64,000 nt of DNA, taken from Amycolatopsis suaedae (GTDB lineage: Bacteria > Actinomycetota > Actinomycetes > Mycobacteriales > Pseudonocardiaceae). Position 1 is the stretch's first letter. Each line of letters starts with the position of its first letter. The stretch covers positions 1 through 64,000 of the forward strand of contig NZ_SFCC01000001.1 in assembly GCF_004214935.1 (NCBI RefSeq). The letters run 5' to 3'. The notes under the pieces are model-generated. The model saw only the letters and a list, made by a program, of their open reading frames with translations, was not told the DNA's origin and made no database searches. A program made the position numbers and the translations under genes. Below are positions 50,926-58,872 of the stretch, piece by piece.

Positions 50926-51854
50926 CCACCGTGGAGGTGCGGGTGCCCTCGCCCGTGCGGGGAGTGTCGCCGGTGCTGGAGGTGCCGTTCACCGACGACG
51001 GCGAGATCGACGTCGAGGGCTTCCGGCGGGTGGTCCGGTACGTGCTGGGGACCGGGGTGGGCAGCGTGATGTTCCCCGGGTTCGCCTCGGAGTTCCACAA
51101 GCTGAGCGAGGGCGAGCGCGCGACGCTGACCGGTGTGCTGCTGGCCGAGACCGGGCCGTCCGACGTGTCGGCGATCGTGGCCGTGCAGGACCACGCCACC
51201 CGGCTGGCGGTGCGCAGGGCCGCCGACGTCGTGCGGGCCGGGGCAGACGTGATCAACCTGCTGCCGCCGCACTTCCTGGCCCCGTCCCGGCGGGCGATCG
51301 TCGCACACGTGCGGGCGGTGCTGGCCGCCGTCGACCCGGTGCCGGTGGTCGTGCAGTACGCGCCGACGGAGACCGGCACGAGCCTGGACGGCGAGACGCT
51401 GGCCGGGATCGCGCGGGAGCACCCGAACCTGGCGCTGGTGAAGGTGGAGTCCAGCCCGCCCGGCGCGCTGATCGCGGAGCTGGCCGCCGGTGACCCGCCG
51501 CTGCCCGCCGTCGAGGGCTACGCCGGCGTGCAGCTTCCCGACGCGTTCCGCCGCGGCGCCGTCGGCACGCAGCCGGGGTGCTCGTTCACCGAGATCTACG
51601 TGGAGATCTGGCGGCGGCTGGCCGAGGGCGACCCGGCAGGGGAGGAGCTGCACCGCAGGCTGCTGCCCTACATCTCGTACTGGATGCTGGACACCGAGCT
51701 GATCATCGCCGCGGAGAAGCTGATCTCGGTGCGGCGCGGGCTGTTCGGCAGCGCGCACTGCCGCGAGCCCGCGCACCGCCTGGACCCGGAGGAGATCCGG
51801 ATGGTGGACCGTTTCCTGGCCGAGTTCGCCGACCACCTGCCCTACCTGGGCTAG
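50922..51854 (+). CDS. DapA-family (dihydrodipicolinate synthase-like) lyase
   Basis: A Schiff-base aldolase or dehydratase of the DapA/N-acetylneuraminate lyase family. The Schiff-base Lys is Lys174 in LALVKVES and the conserved Tyr is Tyr146 in VVVQYAPTE. N-terminal GVSPVLEVPFTDDGEIDVEG and VGSVMFPGFASEFHKLSEGE replace the usual GTTGE substrate-binding loop with GFASE. Length 310. Last gene of the operon, overlapping by four bases. It should split or dehydrate a 2-keto acid made upstream. Not the lysine-pathway enzyme, judging from context. Confidence 0.87.
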   Translation: MTTVEVRVPSPVRGVSPVLEVPFTDDGEIDVEGFRRVVRYVLGTGVGSVMFPGFASEFHKLSEGERATLTGVLLAETGPSDVSAIVAVQDHATRLAVRRAADVVRAGADVINLLPPHFLAPSRRAIVAHVRAVLAAVDPVPVVVQYAPTETGTSLDGETLAGIAREHPNLALVKVESSPPGALIAELAAGDPPLPAVEGYAGVQLPDAFRRGAVGTQPGCSFTEIYVEIWRRLAEGDPAGEELHRRLLPYISYWMLDTELIIAAEKLISVRRGLFGSAHCREPAHRLDPEEIRMVDRFLAEFADHLPYLG

Positions 51855-52714
51855 CCTTCCCGGCCCGGCAGGTCGCGGCCACGCGGCGGCTCGCCGCCGG
51901 TGGCGTGCAGGCGCTTCAGCTCCGCGAGGCCCTGCAGCCAGCCGGCCTCGTGTTGTGCCGCGCTGTCCCGCTCGGCCTCGGTGAACCCGCTCTGCACGAA
52001 CGTCAGCCGCGTCCGGCCGCCCGAGCCTTCCAGTTCCCAGCGGGTGACCATCTCCCCGTCGACGTAGACGAACACCCTGCCCGGCTCGAACTCGGTGATC
52101 TCGCCGTCGGCGCCCAGCGTCACCTTGCCGCCGACCCTCGGCTCGATCTCGACCGGCCAGCCGAACCACCGCCGCACGGTCTCCGGGTCGGTCAGCGACC
52201 GGAACACCGCCTCCGGCGCGTCGTCGACCGTCACCTCCGCGCGGATCTCCAGTGGACGGTCCGGCGAGAAGTCCGCCTTCGGCGTCAGCTCCCGGCCCTC
52301 GGCGTACTCGGCGAGCGTGCCGACGGCCAGGCTCCAGAACGTGTGCAGCGAGTGCAGCCCGTCCCGGCGCCCGGTGTGCGCCATCATCTGCTCGACCGTG
52401 GGCACGCCGGTCTGCTCCAGCTTCACCTTCGTCCCGTCGCCGTCGGCGGCCAGTGTGAAGCTCGCGGTCGTCTCCTGGTCGTCGAGCCGCCAGCCGAACC
52501 GCAGCGCCCGGCCGGGCTCGGCCTCCACCAGCCACTGCCTGCCGCGCTCGCCCTGCGGCGTGTACCTGCCCCAGAACTCGTACCGCCCCTCGGGCAGCGA
52601 CACCTCGGCGTGCTCGGCCAGCCACACGCGCAGCGCGCCGGCGTCGGTCAGCGCCGCGTAGACCCGCTCCGGTGGCGCCGCGATCCGCGCGTCGATGGTC
52701 AGGACCTCACTCAT
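51851..52714 (-). CDS. Two-domain SRPBCC (AHSA1-like) protein
   Basis: A START/Bet v1-fold protein with two SRPBCC copies in tandem: residues about 5-140 (ARIAAPPERVYAALTDAGAL, RYEFWGRYTPQGERGRQWLV) and 152-275 (AEVTVDDAPEAVFRSLTDPE, LTFVQSGFTEAERDSAAQHE, GWLQGLAELKRL). Such proteins bind hydrophobic ligands or act as chaperone cofactors, and are often paired with ArsR-type regulators, as here. ATG at 52714 overlaps the regulator's last bases by eight. The stop overlaps the convergent DapA-family stop. Confidence 0.85.
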   Translation of the reverse strand: MSEVLTIDARIAAPPERVYAALTDAGALRVWLAEHAEVSLPEGRYEFWGRYTPQGERGRQWLVEAEPGRALRFGWRLDDQETTASFTLAADGDGTKVKLEQTGVPTVEQMMAHTGRRDGLHSLHTFWSLAVGTLAEYAEGRELTPKADFSPDRPLEIRAEVTVDDAPEAVFRSLTDPETVRRWFGWPVEIEPRVGGKVTLGADGEITEFEPGRVFVYVDGEMVTRWELEGSGGRTRLTFVQSGFTEAERDSAAQHEAGWLQGLAELKRLHATGGEPPRGRDLPGREG

Positions 52715-53270
52715 CGTCGTCCTCCGTCCTCGGATAGCAGAACAGCGCGACCCGGTACCCCTCACCGGCATCGCCGCCGTACTTGGTCAGCAAGCCCTGC
52801 AACGCGGCCCGCAGGTCGTCCATGAAGGGCTGCCGCTGCCCGGGGCGCAGCCACACCTCGCCGTCGACGGCCAGTGACGGCACCTCGCGTTCCGGCGTCC
52901 GGCGGCCCAGCCGCGCCACGTCGCCCTGCACCACCTCGACGAGGTCGAGCAGGTAGCCCAGGCTCAGCTCGTCCCTGCTGCGTGCCGCCAGCGGGCCGAC
53001 CAGCGCGGGGGAGAGCCAGAACGACCTGGCGACCGCCTGGTAGATCCCCTCCCGCACGGCCCGCACCCGCCGCTGCGACACCTGCGTCACCAGCCCGGCC
53101 TCCACCAGGCGCTGCACGTGGTAGTAGACGCGCTGCGGCGTCTGCCCCAGCACCTCACCCACCTCCGCGCACGACTTCGGCTCGGCGAGCTGCCGCAGCA
53201 CGTCCACCCGCTGCGGTTTGAGCAGCGCCTCCGCCTGGTCGAGCCGGTCCAGGTACCACACGTCCTTCAT
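52707..53270 (-). CDS. ArsR-like winged-helix transcriptional regulator
   Basis: A DNA-binding regulator of 187 residues. The N-terminal winged helix reads LLKPQRVDVLRQLAEPKSCA, EVGEVLGQTPQRVYYHVQRL and VEAGLVTQVSQRRVRAVREG. The C-terminal part has no obvious ligand motif. No metal-binding cysteines of classic ArsR proteins are present. The start ATG at 53270 shares its A with the cydC stop (TGATG), so it may be read through from the cyd operon. It probably controls itself and the SRPBCC gene. Confidence 0.85.
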   Translation of the reverse strand: MKDVWYLDRLDQAEALLKPQRVDVLRQLAEPKSCAEVGEVLGQTPQRVYYHVQRLVEAGLVTQVSQRRVRAVREGIYQAVARSFWLSPALVGPLAARSRDELSLGYLLDLVEVVQGDVARLGRRTPEREVPSLAVDGEVWLRPGQRQPFMDDLRAALQGLLTKYGGDAGEGYRVALFCYPRTEDDDE

Positions 53271-54802
53271 CAAGAAGGAACGTTATTACGTAAAAATACT
53301 TTTGTAAAGTCAGCGGGCGGCTCGGTGTGGGTGGCCAGCACGACCGTGACGTCCGGGCACGCCCGCAGCACCCCGGCCAGCACCCGCTCGCCGTGCCCGG
53401 CGTCGAGTCCCTCGGCCGGCTCGTCGAGCAGCAGCACCCGCGGCCGGGCGAGGACGGCCCTGGCCAGCACCAGCCGTTGCCGCTGCCCACCGGACAGGGT
53501 GAGCGCGTCCTGATCGAGGTCGACGTCGAGGTCGGCCGCCCGGCACGCCGCGCGCAGCTCTTCCGCACCGGCCGACGGCGACGTGAGCAGGAGGTTGTCC
53601 CGCACGCTGCCCCGGAACACGTGTGCGGTGGCCGTCGTGGTGATCACCTCGGGCAGGCCGGTGTACTCCGCGAGGTCGCGGCCGTCGAGCGTCACCCGCC
53701 CCGACGCCGGGGCGACCAGGCCGGCCATGCAGTCCAGCAGCGTCGTCTTGCCCGACCCGTTCGGGCCGAGCAGTGCGACCCGGCTGCCCTGCGGCAACTC
53801 CAGGTCCACAGTGGACAACCCGGGCCGCCCGGTCAGGCGTTCGGCCCGCAGGCACAGCGGCCCCTCCGGTACCGGCCGGGTGCCCGCCACCGGCGCCGGC
53901 GCGTCCAGCAGGTCCCGCAGCCTGCGCAGCGATCCGCCCACGGCGACCCACCGCTGCGCCGCGGCGGTCAGCGGCAGCACGGCCTCGAACACCCCCAGCG
54001 TGCCCAGTGCCACCGCCGCCGCCACCGGCCCGCCCGACGGCGCGGCCAGCAGGCAGGCGGCGACCACCGTGGCCCACTGCACCAGTGTCCCGGCCGCCGA
54101 CAGCGCCACCACCGCACCGGTCCGTTCGGCACGGGCCAGCGCCCGGGCGTCGGCCTCCGCCGCGGCGAGCGCGACGCCGGTGGCGCCGTAGGCGCTCAGC
54201 TCGGCCGCGCCGCGCACCAGGTCCACCGTCCGCTCCCCGAGAGCGGCCCGGATCGGCGCCGCCCGGCAGGCGGCGGCCGCGCTCGCCCGCGCACAGCCGT
54301 AGGGCAGGGCCACCCCGGCGACCAGCAACCCGAGCGCCAGCACCCCCGCGACCGCCGGCGCCACCAGCAGGGCCACTGCCACCGCGATCACCCCGGTGAG
54401 ACCGGCGACCACCGCGGGCAGCAGGCAGCGCAGCACCGCGTCCTGCGCCGCGTCCACATCGGACACCACGCGGGCGAGCAGGTCGGCGTCGCGGGCCCGG
54501 CGGTCGCGGTGCGGCAGCAGCGCCCGGTACACCCGCTCACGCAGCCGTCCCACGGCCGACAGCACGACGTCGTGCCCGGCCAGCCGCTCGGCGTAGCGCA
54601 GCGACCCGCGCAGCAGTGCCAGCGTGCGCACCGCGACGATCGCCACGGTCAGCGCGGCCATCGGCGGCCGTTCGGCGGCCCGCAACAGCAGCCACGCCGC
54701 GGTGGCCAGCAGTGCCGTCCCGGCCAGCTCGGCCGCGACGGCCAGCAGCGCCGCCCGCGCCAGCCGGACGGCGTCGGCGCGGCTCAGCCCCCAGCGTGAC
54801 AT
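53270..54802 (-). CDS. cydC: ABC transporter CydC subunit (cytochrome bd assembly)
   Basis: Half of the CydDC exporter for glutathione/cysteine or heme-related thiols needed to assemble cytochrome bd. Six N-terminal helices, then an ATPase domain with Walker A LLGPNGSGKTTLL, signature LTLSGGQRQRLVLARAVL and Walker B VLLLDEPAEGLD. It ends in an AT-rich tail (TKVFLRNNVPS) that includes a TTA leucine codon, unlike the rest of the gene. ATG 54802 lies inside the cydD 3' end (19-base overlap). Length 510. Confidence 0.92.
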   Translation of the reverse strand: MSRWGLSRADAVRLARAALLAVAAELAGTALLATAAWLLLRAAERPPMAALTVAIVAVRTLALLRGSLRYAERLAGHDVVLSAVGRLRERVYRALLPHRDRRARDADLLARVVSDVDAAQDAVLRCLLPAVVAGLTGVIAVAVALLVAPAVAGVLALGLLVAGVALPYGCARASAAAACRAAPIRAALGERTVDLVRGAAELSAYGATGVALAAAEADARALARAERTGAVVALSAAGTLVQWATVVAACLLAAPSGGPVAAAVALGTLGVFEAVLPLTAAAQRWVAVGGSLRRLRDLLDAPAPVAGTRPVPEGPLCLRAERLTGRPGLSTVDLELPQGSRVALLGPNGSGKTTLLDCMAGLVAPASGRVTLDGRDLAEYTGLPEVITTTATAHVFRGSVRDNLLLTSPSAGAEELRAACRAADLDVDLDQDALTLSGGQRQRLVLARAVLARPRVLLLDEPAEGLDAGHGERVLAGVLRACPDVTVVLATHTEPPADFTKVFLRNNVPS

Positions 54803-56373
54803 GGTTCCTCCAGCACTCCCGCGCGCAGGCGCACCACCCTGGTCGCCAGTTCGGTCATCACCGGCCGGTGCGCGACCAGCACGACGGTCCGGTCCCGGGC
54901 CAGCGTCCGCGCGGTGCGCAGGAACTCCGCCTCGGTCGCCGTGTCCAGGTGCGCCGTCGGCTCGTCCAGCAACAGCACCTCCGCCCGCGGGCGCCGCAGT
55001 GCCCTGGCCAGCCCGACCCGCTGGGCCTGCCCGGCCGACAGACCCGCCCCGTGCTCGCCGACGGCACGGTCCCCGGCGAGCCCCGCCACGCCGGTGACGG
55101 TCCCGGCCAGGCCGAGCGTGACGTTGTCCCGCAGCGTCCCGGCGAACAACGTCGGCCGCTGCGGGACCCAGGCCAGCTTGCGCCGCCAGGCGTCCGGGTC
55201 CAGCTCGCGCAGGTCGACGCCGTCCACCAGTACCCTGCCGGAGCTGGGCGGGACGAACCCCAGCAGCACGGCCAGCAGCGTGCTCTTGCCAGCGCCACTG
55301 GGACCGGTGAGCGCGATCCGCTCGCCCGCGCGTACCACCAGGTCCACTTCGGACAGTGCCGGGCGGTCGCGGCCGGGATGCCACACGGTGACCCGCTCCA
55401 GGCGGATCTCGCCGACCGGGCCGGGTTCGCGTGTCCCGGCGACCGGGCTTGGTGGCAGTGACCGGATCTCCTCCAGCACCGCCAGTCCTTCGGCGGCGGC
55501 GTGGAACGCCGCGCCCGCCGCCCGCAGCGGCAGGTACGCTTCCGGGGCCAGCACCAGGACCAGCAGCGCGGTGTGCGCGCTGACCCCGCCGTCGAGCAGG
55601 CGCAGGCCGACCGGCACCGCCACCAGCGCGACCGACAGCGTCGCCACCAGCTCCAGCACCAGCGCCGACAGGAACGCCACCCGCAGCGTGCGCACGGTGG
55701 CCCCGGCGTGTGCGTCGGCCATCCGGCGCACGACCGCCGCCTGTGCCCGCGCCCGCCCGAACGCCTTGAGCGTCGGCAGGCCCGCGACCATGTCCAGGAA
55801 GTGACCGCCCACTGTGGACAGCAGCCGCCACTGCCGCCGGTTCCGGTCCCTGGTGTGCGCACCGACCAGCGCCGCGAACACCGGAACCAGCGGCAGGGTG
55901 ACCGCGATGGTGAGCGCCGCGGTCAGGTCGGCCACCGCCAGCCGGGCCAGCACGGCCAGCGGCACGACGACGGAGGCGACCAGCCGGGGCAGGTAGTCGG
56001 CGAGGTAGGCCCGCACCCCGTCGACACCACGGGTGACCAGCGTGGCCGTCCGGCCCGGATCGGCGCCGGGCCGCACCCGGGCCAGCACGGTGGCCCGCAG
56101 CGTCGTCCTGGCCCGCGCGGCGAACCGGTCGCCGAGCAGGCCGCCAGCCCAGGTCAGCGCGGCCCGGCCGGCCACGGCGCAGGCCAGCAGGGCGACGGCG
56201 GTGCCGAGCGTGCCGGGCGCGGGCTGCCCGGCGGCGTGGGCGAGCAGGCCGGCCAGGAACTCCGCCTGCACGAGGATCGCGGCCGCGGTCGCCGTGCCCA
56301 GCACGGCGAGGACGGCGAGATAGCGGCGCAGGCCGGGCAGTTCACCGGCCAGCCGCGGGTCGACGGGACGCAT
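54784..56373 (-). CDS. cydD: ABC transporter CydD subunit (cytochrome bd assembly)
   Basis: Partner of CydC. Membrane half with six helices (LAVLAVLGTATAAAILVQAE, LPRLVASVVVPLAVLARLAV, LRVAFLSALVLELVATLSVA), ATPase half with ALTGPSGAGKSTLLAVLLGF, GLSAGQAQRVGLARAL and LLLDEPTAHLD. Signature LSAGQ rather than LSGGQ is common in CydD. ATG 56373, eight bases after cydB. Length 529. Confidence 0.93.
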   Translation of the reverse strand: MRPVDPRLAGELPGLRRYLAVLAVLGTATAAAILVQAEFLAGLLAHAAGQPAPGTLGTAVALLACAVAGRAALTWAGGLLGDRFAARARTTLRATVLARVRPGADPGRTATLVTRGVDGVRAYLADYLPRLVASVVVPLAVLARLAVADLTAALTIAVTLPLVPVFAALVGAHTRDRNRRQWRLLSTVGGHFLDMVAGLPTLKAFGRARAQAAVVRRMADAHAGATVRTLRVAFLSALVLELVATLSVALVAVPVGLRLLDGGVSAHTALLVLVLAPEAYLPLRAAGAAFHAAAEGLAVLEEIRSLPPSPVAGTREPGPVGEIRLERVTVWHPGRDRPALSEVDLVVRAGERIALTGPSGAGKSTLLAVLLGFVPPSSGRVLVDGVDLRELDPDAWRRKLAWVPQRPTLFAGTLRDNVTLGLAGTVTGVAGLAGDRAVGEHGAGLSAGQAQRVGLARALRRPRAEVLLLDEPTAHLDTATEAEFLRTARTLARDRTVVLVAHRPVMTELATRVVRLRAGVLEEPCHAGG

Positions 56374-56380
56374 GCCGCTC

Positions 56381-57349
56381 CTAGAAGTGCAGCAGCGTGC
56401 GCTGGTCGACCGGGCGCCGCTGCCAGCGCCAGGTCAGCCACTGGGTGAGGGCGACCAGCAGCACGGCCGGCGGGGTGACCACCGCCAGCACGTCCAGGGT
56501 CGCGTCCGCGGCCGCCGCCTCGTAGAGGTCCATCGACACGACCAGGTCGGGGAACCGCAGCGTCCCGGCCAGTGTCACCGGCAGCGCGCTGAGCACCATG
56601 GTCGCGGGCAGCGCCAGCCGGGGCCGCCGGGTGAGCAGCCCGGTGAACGTCGCGGCCAGCGCGAGCACCGCCACGCCCAGCACCGCGGGGCCGGGCAGTG
56701 CCGAGTCCACAGTGGACGTGATGCTGGGCGACAGCCCGGTCCACAGTGCGACGGCGGCGACGAACCCGGCCACGACCGGCACCAGCCGCAACGCGATGCG
56801 GCGCGCCCGCGCCGCGAGCGCGGCGTCGCCCCGCACGGCGAGGAACGTCGCCCCGTGCAACAGCAGCAGCGCGACGAACCCGAGGCCCCACACCGCCAGG
56901 TACGGGTCGGCCAGCGGCACCGGCCCGTCGGCGGGCAGCCCGCGCACCAGCACGCCGAGGAACAGGCCCCAGCAGACCGTGGTGACCAGCGCTCCCACGG
57001 TGATCAGCCCGTCCCACGCACCCCGGCCCGCGTCCGGCCGGCGACTGCGCAACTGCACCGCGGCGGTGAACGAGACCAGGCCGAGCAGCAACACCACCAC
57101 GATCAGGTAGGCACCGGCGAACACCTTGCTCTCCCAGCGCGGGAAGGCGCCGAACAGCAGGCCGACGGCGGCCACCAGCCACACCTCGTTGCCGAGGAAG
57201 AACGGCCCGACCGCGCCGAGCGCGCGGCGGCGCCCCGCCTCGTCGCGGCCGAGGAACCGCAGCAGCATCCCGGCGCCGTAGTCGTATCCGGCCAGGGCGA
57301 AGTACCCGGCCGACAGCAGGCCGAGCACGGCCCAGAAGAACAGTTCCAT
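56381..57349 (-). CDS. cydB: Cytochrome bd oxidase subunit II
   Basis: Second subunit of the terminal quinol oxidase. Eight or nine hydrophobic segments, starting FFWAVLGLLSAGYFALAGYD with the conserved FDYGxGML-like YDYGAGML, then VGPFFLGNEVWLVAAVGLLF and GATFLAVRGDAALAARARRI. 322 residues, at the short end for the family. Two bases after cydA on the minus strand. Confidence 0.93.
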   Translation of the reverse strand: MELFFWAVLGLLSAGYFALAGYDYGAGMLLRFLGRDEAGRRRALGAVGPFFLGNEVWLVAAVGLLFGAFPRWESKVFAGAYLIVVVLLLGLVSFTAAVQLRSRRPDAGRGAWDGLITVGALVTTVCWGLFLGVLVRGLPADGPVPLADPYLAVWGLGFVALLLLHGATFLAVRGDAALAARARRIALRLVPVVAGFVAAVALWTGLSPSITSTVDSALPGPAVLGVAVLALAATFTGLLTRRPRLALPATMVLSALPVTLAGTLRFPDLVVSMDLYEAAAADATLDVLAVVTPPAVLLVALTQWLTWRWQRRPVDQRTLLHF

Positions 57350-57351
57350 GG

Positions 57352-58491
57352 TCAGACTCCCGGCGTGACGGACGGTTCGGGGCCGCGGCGGGCCAGCCGG
57401 GACAGCAGCGTCCAGTCGGCGACGGCGAGCGCGGCGAACAGCAGGAGGAACGCGACGAAGGAGACCGCGACGTGCACCGGGTCGAGGCTGGTGGCGGCGT
57501 CGGCGGTGGTGAGCTTGCCGTAGATCAGCCAGGGCTGACGGCCGATCTCGCGCACCAGCCAGCCGAGGATGGCCGCGAGGAACGGCAGCGGGATCGCCCA
57601 CACCATCAGGCGCAGCAGCCAGCGAGCCCGGGCGATCCGCAGGCGGGGCAGGAACAGCAGGGCGAACGGGGCGGCGAAGAAGTAGAAGTAGCCGATCATG
57701 ATCATGAAGCCGAGCGCGCTGCCGGTGGCGGGCGTCCCCAGCTTGTCCGGCTGCAACCGGGTCACCGCGGGGAACTGCGCCACTCCGAACGCGACGGTCA
57801 CCAGAGCGCCTGCGGTGCTCACGACCACCCCGGTCCGCATCGAGCGGGCGAAGAAGTCGACCTCGTCCGAGCGCCGCAGGAAGTGGTGGGCGCTGACGCC
57901 GACGACGAACACCCCGCCGGTGAGCAGCGCCGCGCCCAGGACGTGCGGCAGCGCGTTGACGAACAGCGGGTTGGTCAGCAGCGCGCCGAACTCGGCGAGT
58001 CGTAGGACGCCGCCCTCCTCGCGGTAGCCGACCGGGTTCTGCAGGAACGAGTTGGCGGCCATGATCCAGAACGCCGAGGCGTAGGCGGTGAGCATGACGA
58101 TCCAGATGGTCGCCAGGTGCAGCCACTTGTTCATCCGGCCCCAGCCGAAGATCCACAGCCCGAGGAACGTCGACTCCAGGAAGAACGCGACGAGTGTCTC
58201 GATGGCCAGTGGTGCCCCGAAGATGTCGCCAGCGTAGGTCGACAGCCCGCTCCAGTTCAGTCCGAACTGGAACTCCATGACGATGCCGGTGACGATGCCC
58301 AGCGCGTAGTTGACGACGTAGAGCCTGCCCCAGAACCGGGTCATCCGGCCCAGAACCTCGTGCCCGCGCAGCGCGTACCGCGTCTGCGTGATCGTCACCA
58401 TCGTGACCAGTCCCAGCGTGAGCAGCACGAACAGGAAGTGGAACGACGTGGTGGTGGCGAACTGGAGCCGGGCCAGATCGATCGAATCCAT
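57352..58491 (-). CDS. cydA: Cytochrome bd oxidase subunit I, Q-loop nearly absent
   Basis: The heme-bearing subunit of a bd-type oxygen reductase. Heme ligands and conserved acids are present: His18 (SFHFLF), Glu73 (MEFQFG), Glu106 in AFFLESTFLG, His183 (LPHVLG), Met263 or Met265 (GFMIMIG) and the GRQPW motif at 317-321. At 379 residues it is far shorter than E. coli CydA (522). Between QPDKL (247-251) and the next helix at about 259 only some ten residues remain where the quinol-binding Q-loop normally is. The Q-loop Lys is kept (Lys250) but the Glu is lost. ATG 58491, GGGAGG behind it. Confidence 0.92.
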   Translation of the reverse strand: MDSIDLARLQFATTTSFHFLFVLLTLGLVTMVTITQTRYALRGHEVLGRMTRFWGRLYVVNYALGIVTGIVMEFQFGLNWSGLSTYAGDIFGAPLAIETLVAFFLESTFLGLWIFGWGRMNKWLHLATIWIVMLTAYASAFWIMAANSFLQNPVGYREEGGVLRLAEFGALLTNPLFVNALPHVLGAALLTGGVFVVGVSAHHFLRRSDEVDFFARSMRTGVVVSTAGALVTVAFGVAQFPAVTRLQPDKLGTPATGSALGFMIMIGYFYFFAAPFALLFLPRLRIARARWLLRLMVWAIPLPFLAAILGWLVREIGRQPWLIYGKLTTADAATSLDPVHVAVSFVAFLLLFAALAVADWTLLSRLARRGPEPSVTPGV

Positions 58492-58500
58492 GTTGGGAGG

Positions 58501-58525
58501 CTACATGTAGCGCGCCTACATGTAG
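58501..58525. promoter_or_regulatory. Twin CTACATGTAG palindromes between cydA and padR
   Basis: Two identical perfect 10-bp palindromes (58501-58510 and 58516-58525), centres 15 bases apart, lie 10 bases upstream of the cydA start, right next to its ribosome-binding site. PadR-type proteins bind TACATGTA-like dyads, and a padR gene is divergent at 58606, so it is the probable repressor of the cyd operon. Confidence 0.75.
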
Positions 58526-58605
58526 TGCCGGTACTGCCGGGTTCAGGGAAAACTCAGGGTTGTTCCCGGTGGGTCCGGCTCCGCGTGCTTCGTACGGTGT
58601 CCGGC

Positions 58606-58872
58606 ATGCGGGTGGACCTGGACATGCGGCTGCTGTCCGTCCTGGAGGGACGGCAACTGTCCGGCCACGCCGTCGTCGAGGCGCTCGGCGGGCCGGGACC
58701 GGCGGGTGCGGTGTACCCGGCGCTGCGGCGGCTGGAGCGCGCCGGTTACCTGACGGGGGAGTGGGCACGGGTGGGGGAGCGGACGCGGCGGGTCTACCGG
58801 CTCACCGGCGCCGGCCAGCGGTCGCTGGCCACGGCCAGGACGGCCGCGCGGGGAGGCCTGGCGTGGGCGTGA
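58606..58872 (+). CDS. PadR-family transcriptional regulator (short form)
   Basis: An 88-residue winged-helix repressor. LDMRLLSVLEGRQLSGHAVV, AVYPALRRLERAGYLTGEWA and TRRVYRLTGAGQRSLA are the PadR core. The C-terminal dimerisation helix is short. The next gene overlaps by four bases and encodes a protein with a permease-prefix-like domain, a standard PadR pairing. Twin palindromes lie between it and divergent cydA. Confidence 0.9.
   Translation: MRVDLDMRLLSVLEGRQLSGHAVVEALGGPGPAGAVYPALRRLERAGYLTGEWARVGERTRRVYRLTGAGQRSLATARTAARGGLAWA

Noticed and set aside
40563-51854. Antibiotic biosynthetic cluster
   Set aside because: No carrier proteins, ketosynthases, condensation domains or typical tailoring sets. 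The importer and lyase-type enzymes fit catabolism better.
57352-58491. cydA as a truncated pseudogene
   Set aside because: Both ends, the heme ligands and GRQPW are present in one frame, and the shortening is confined to the Q-loop.
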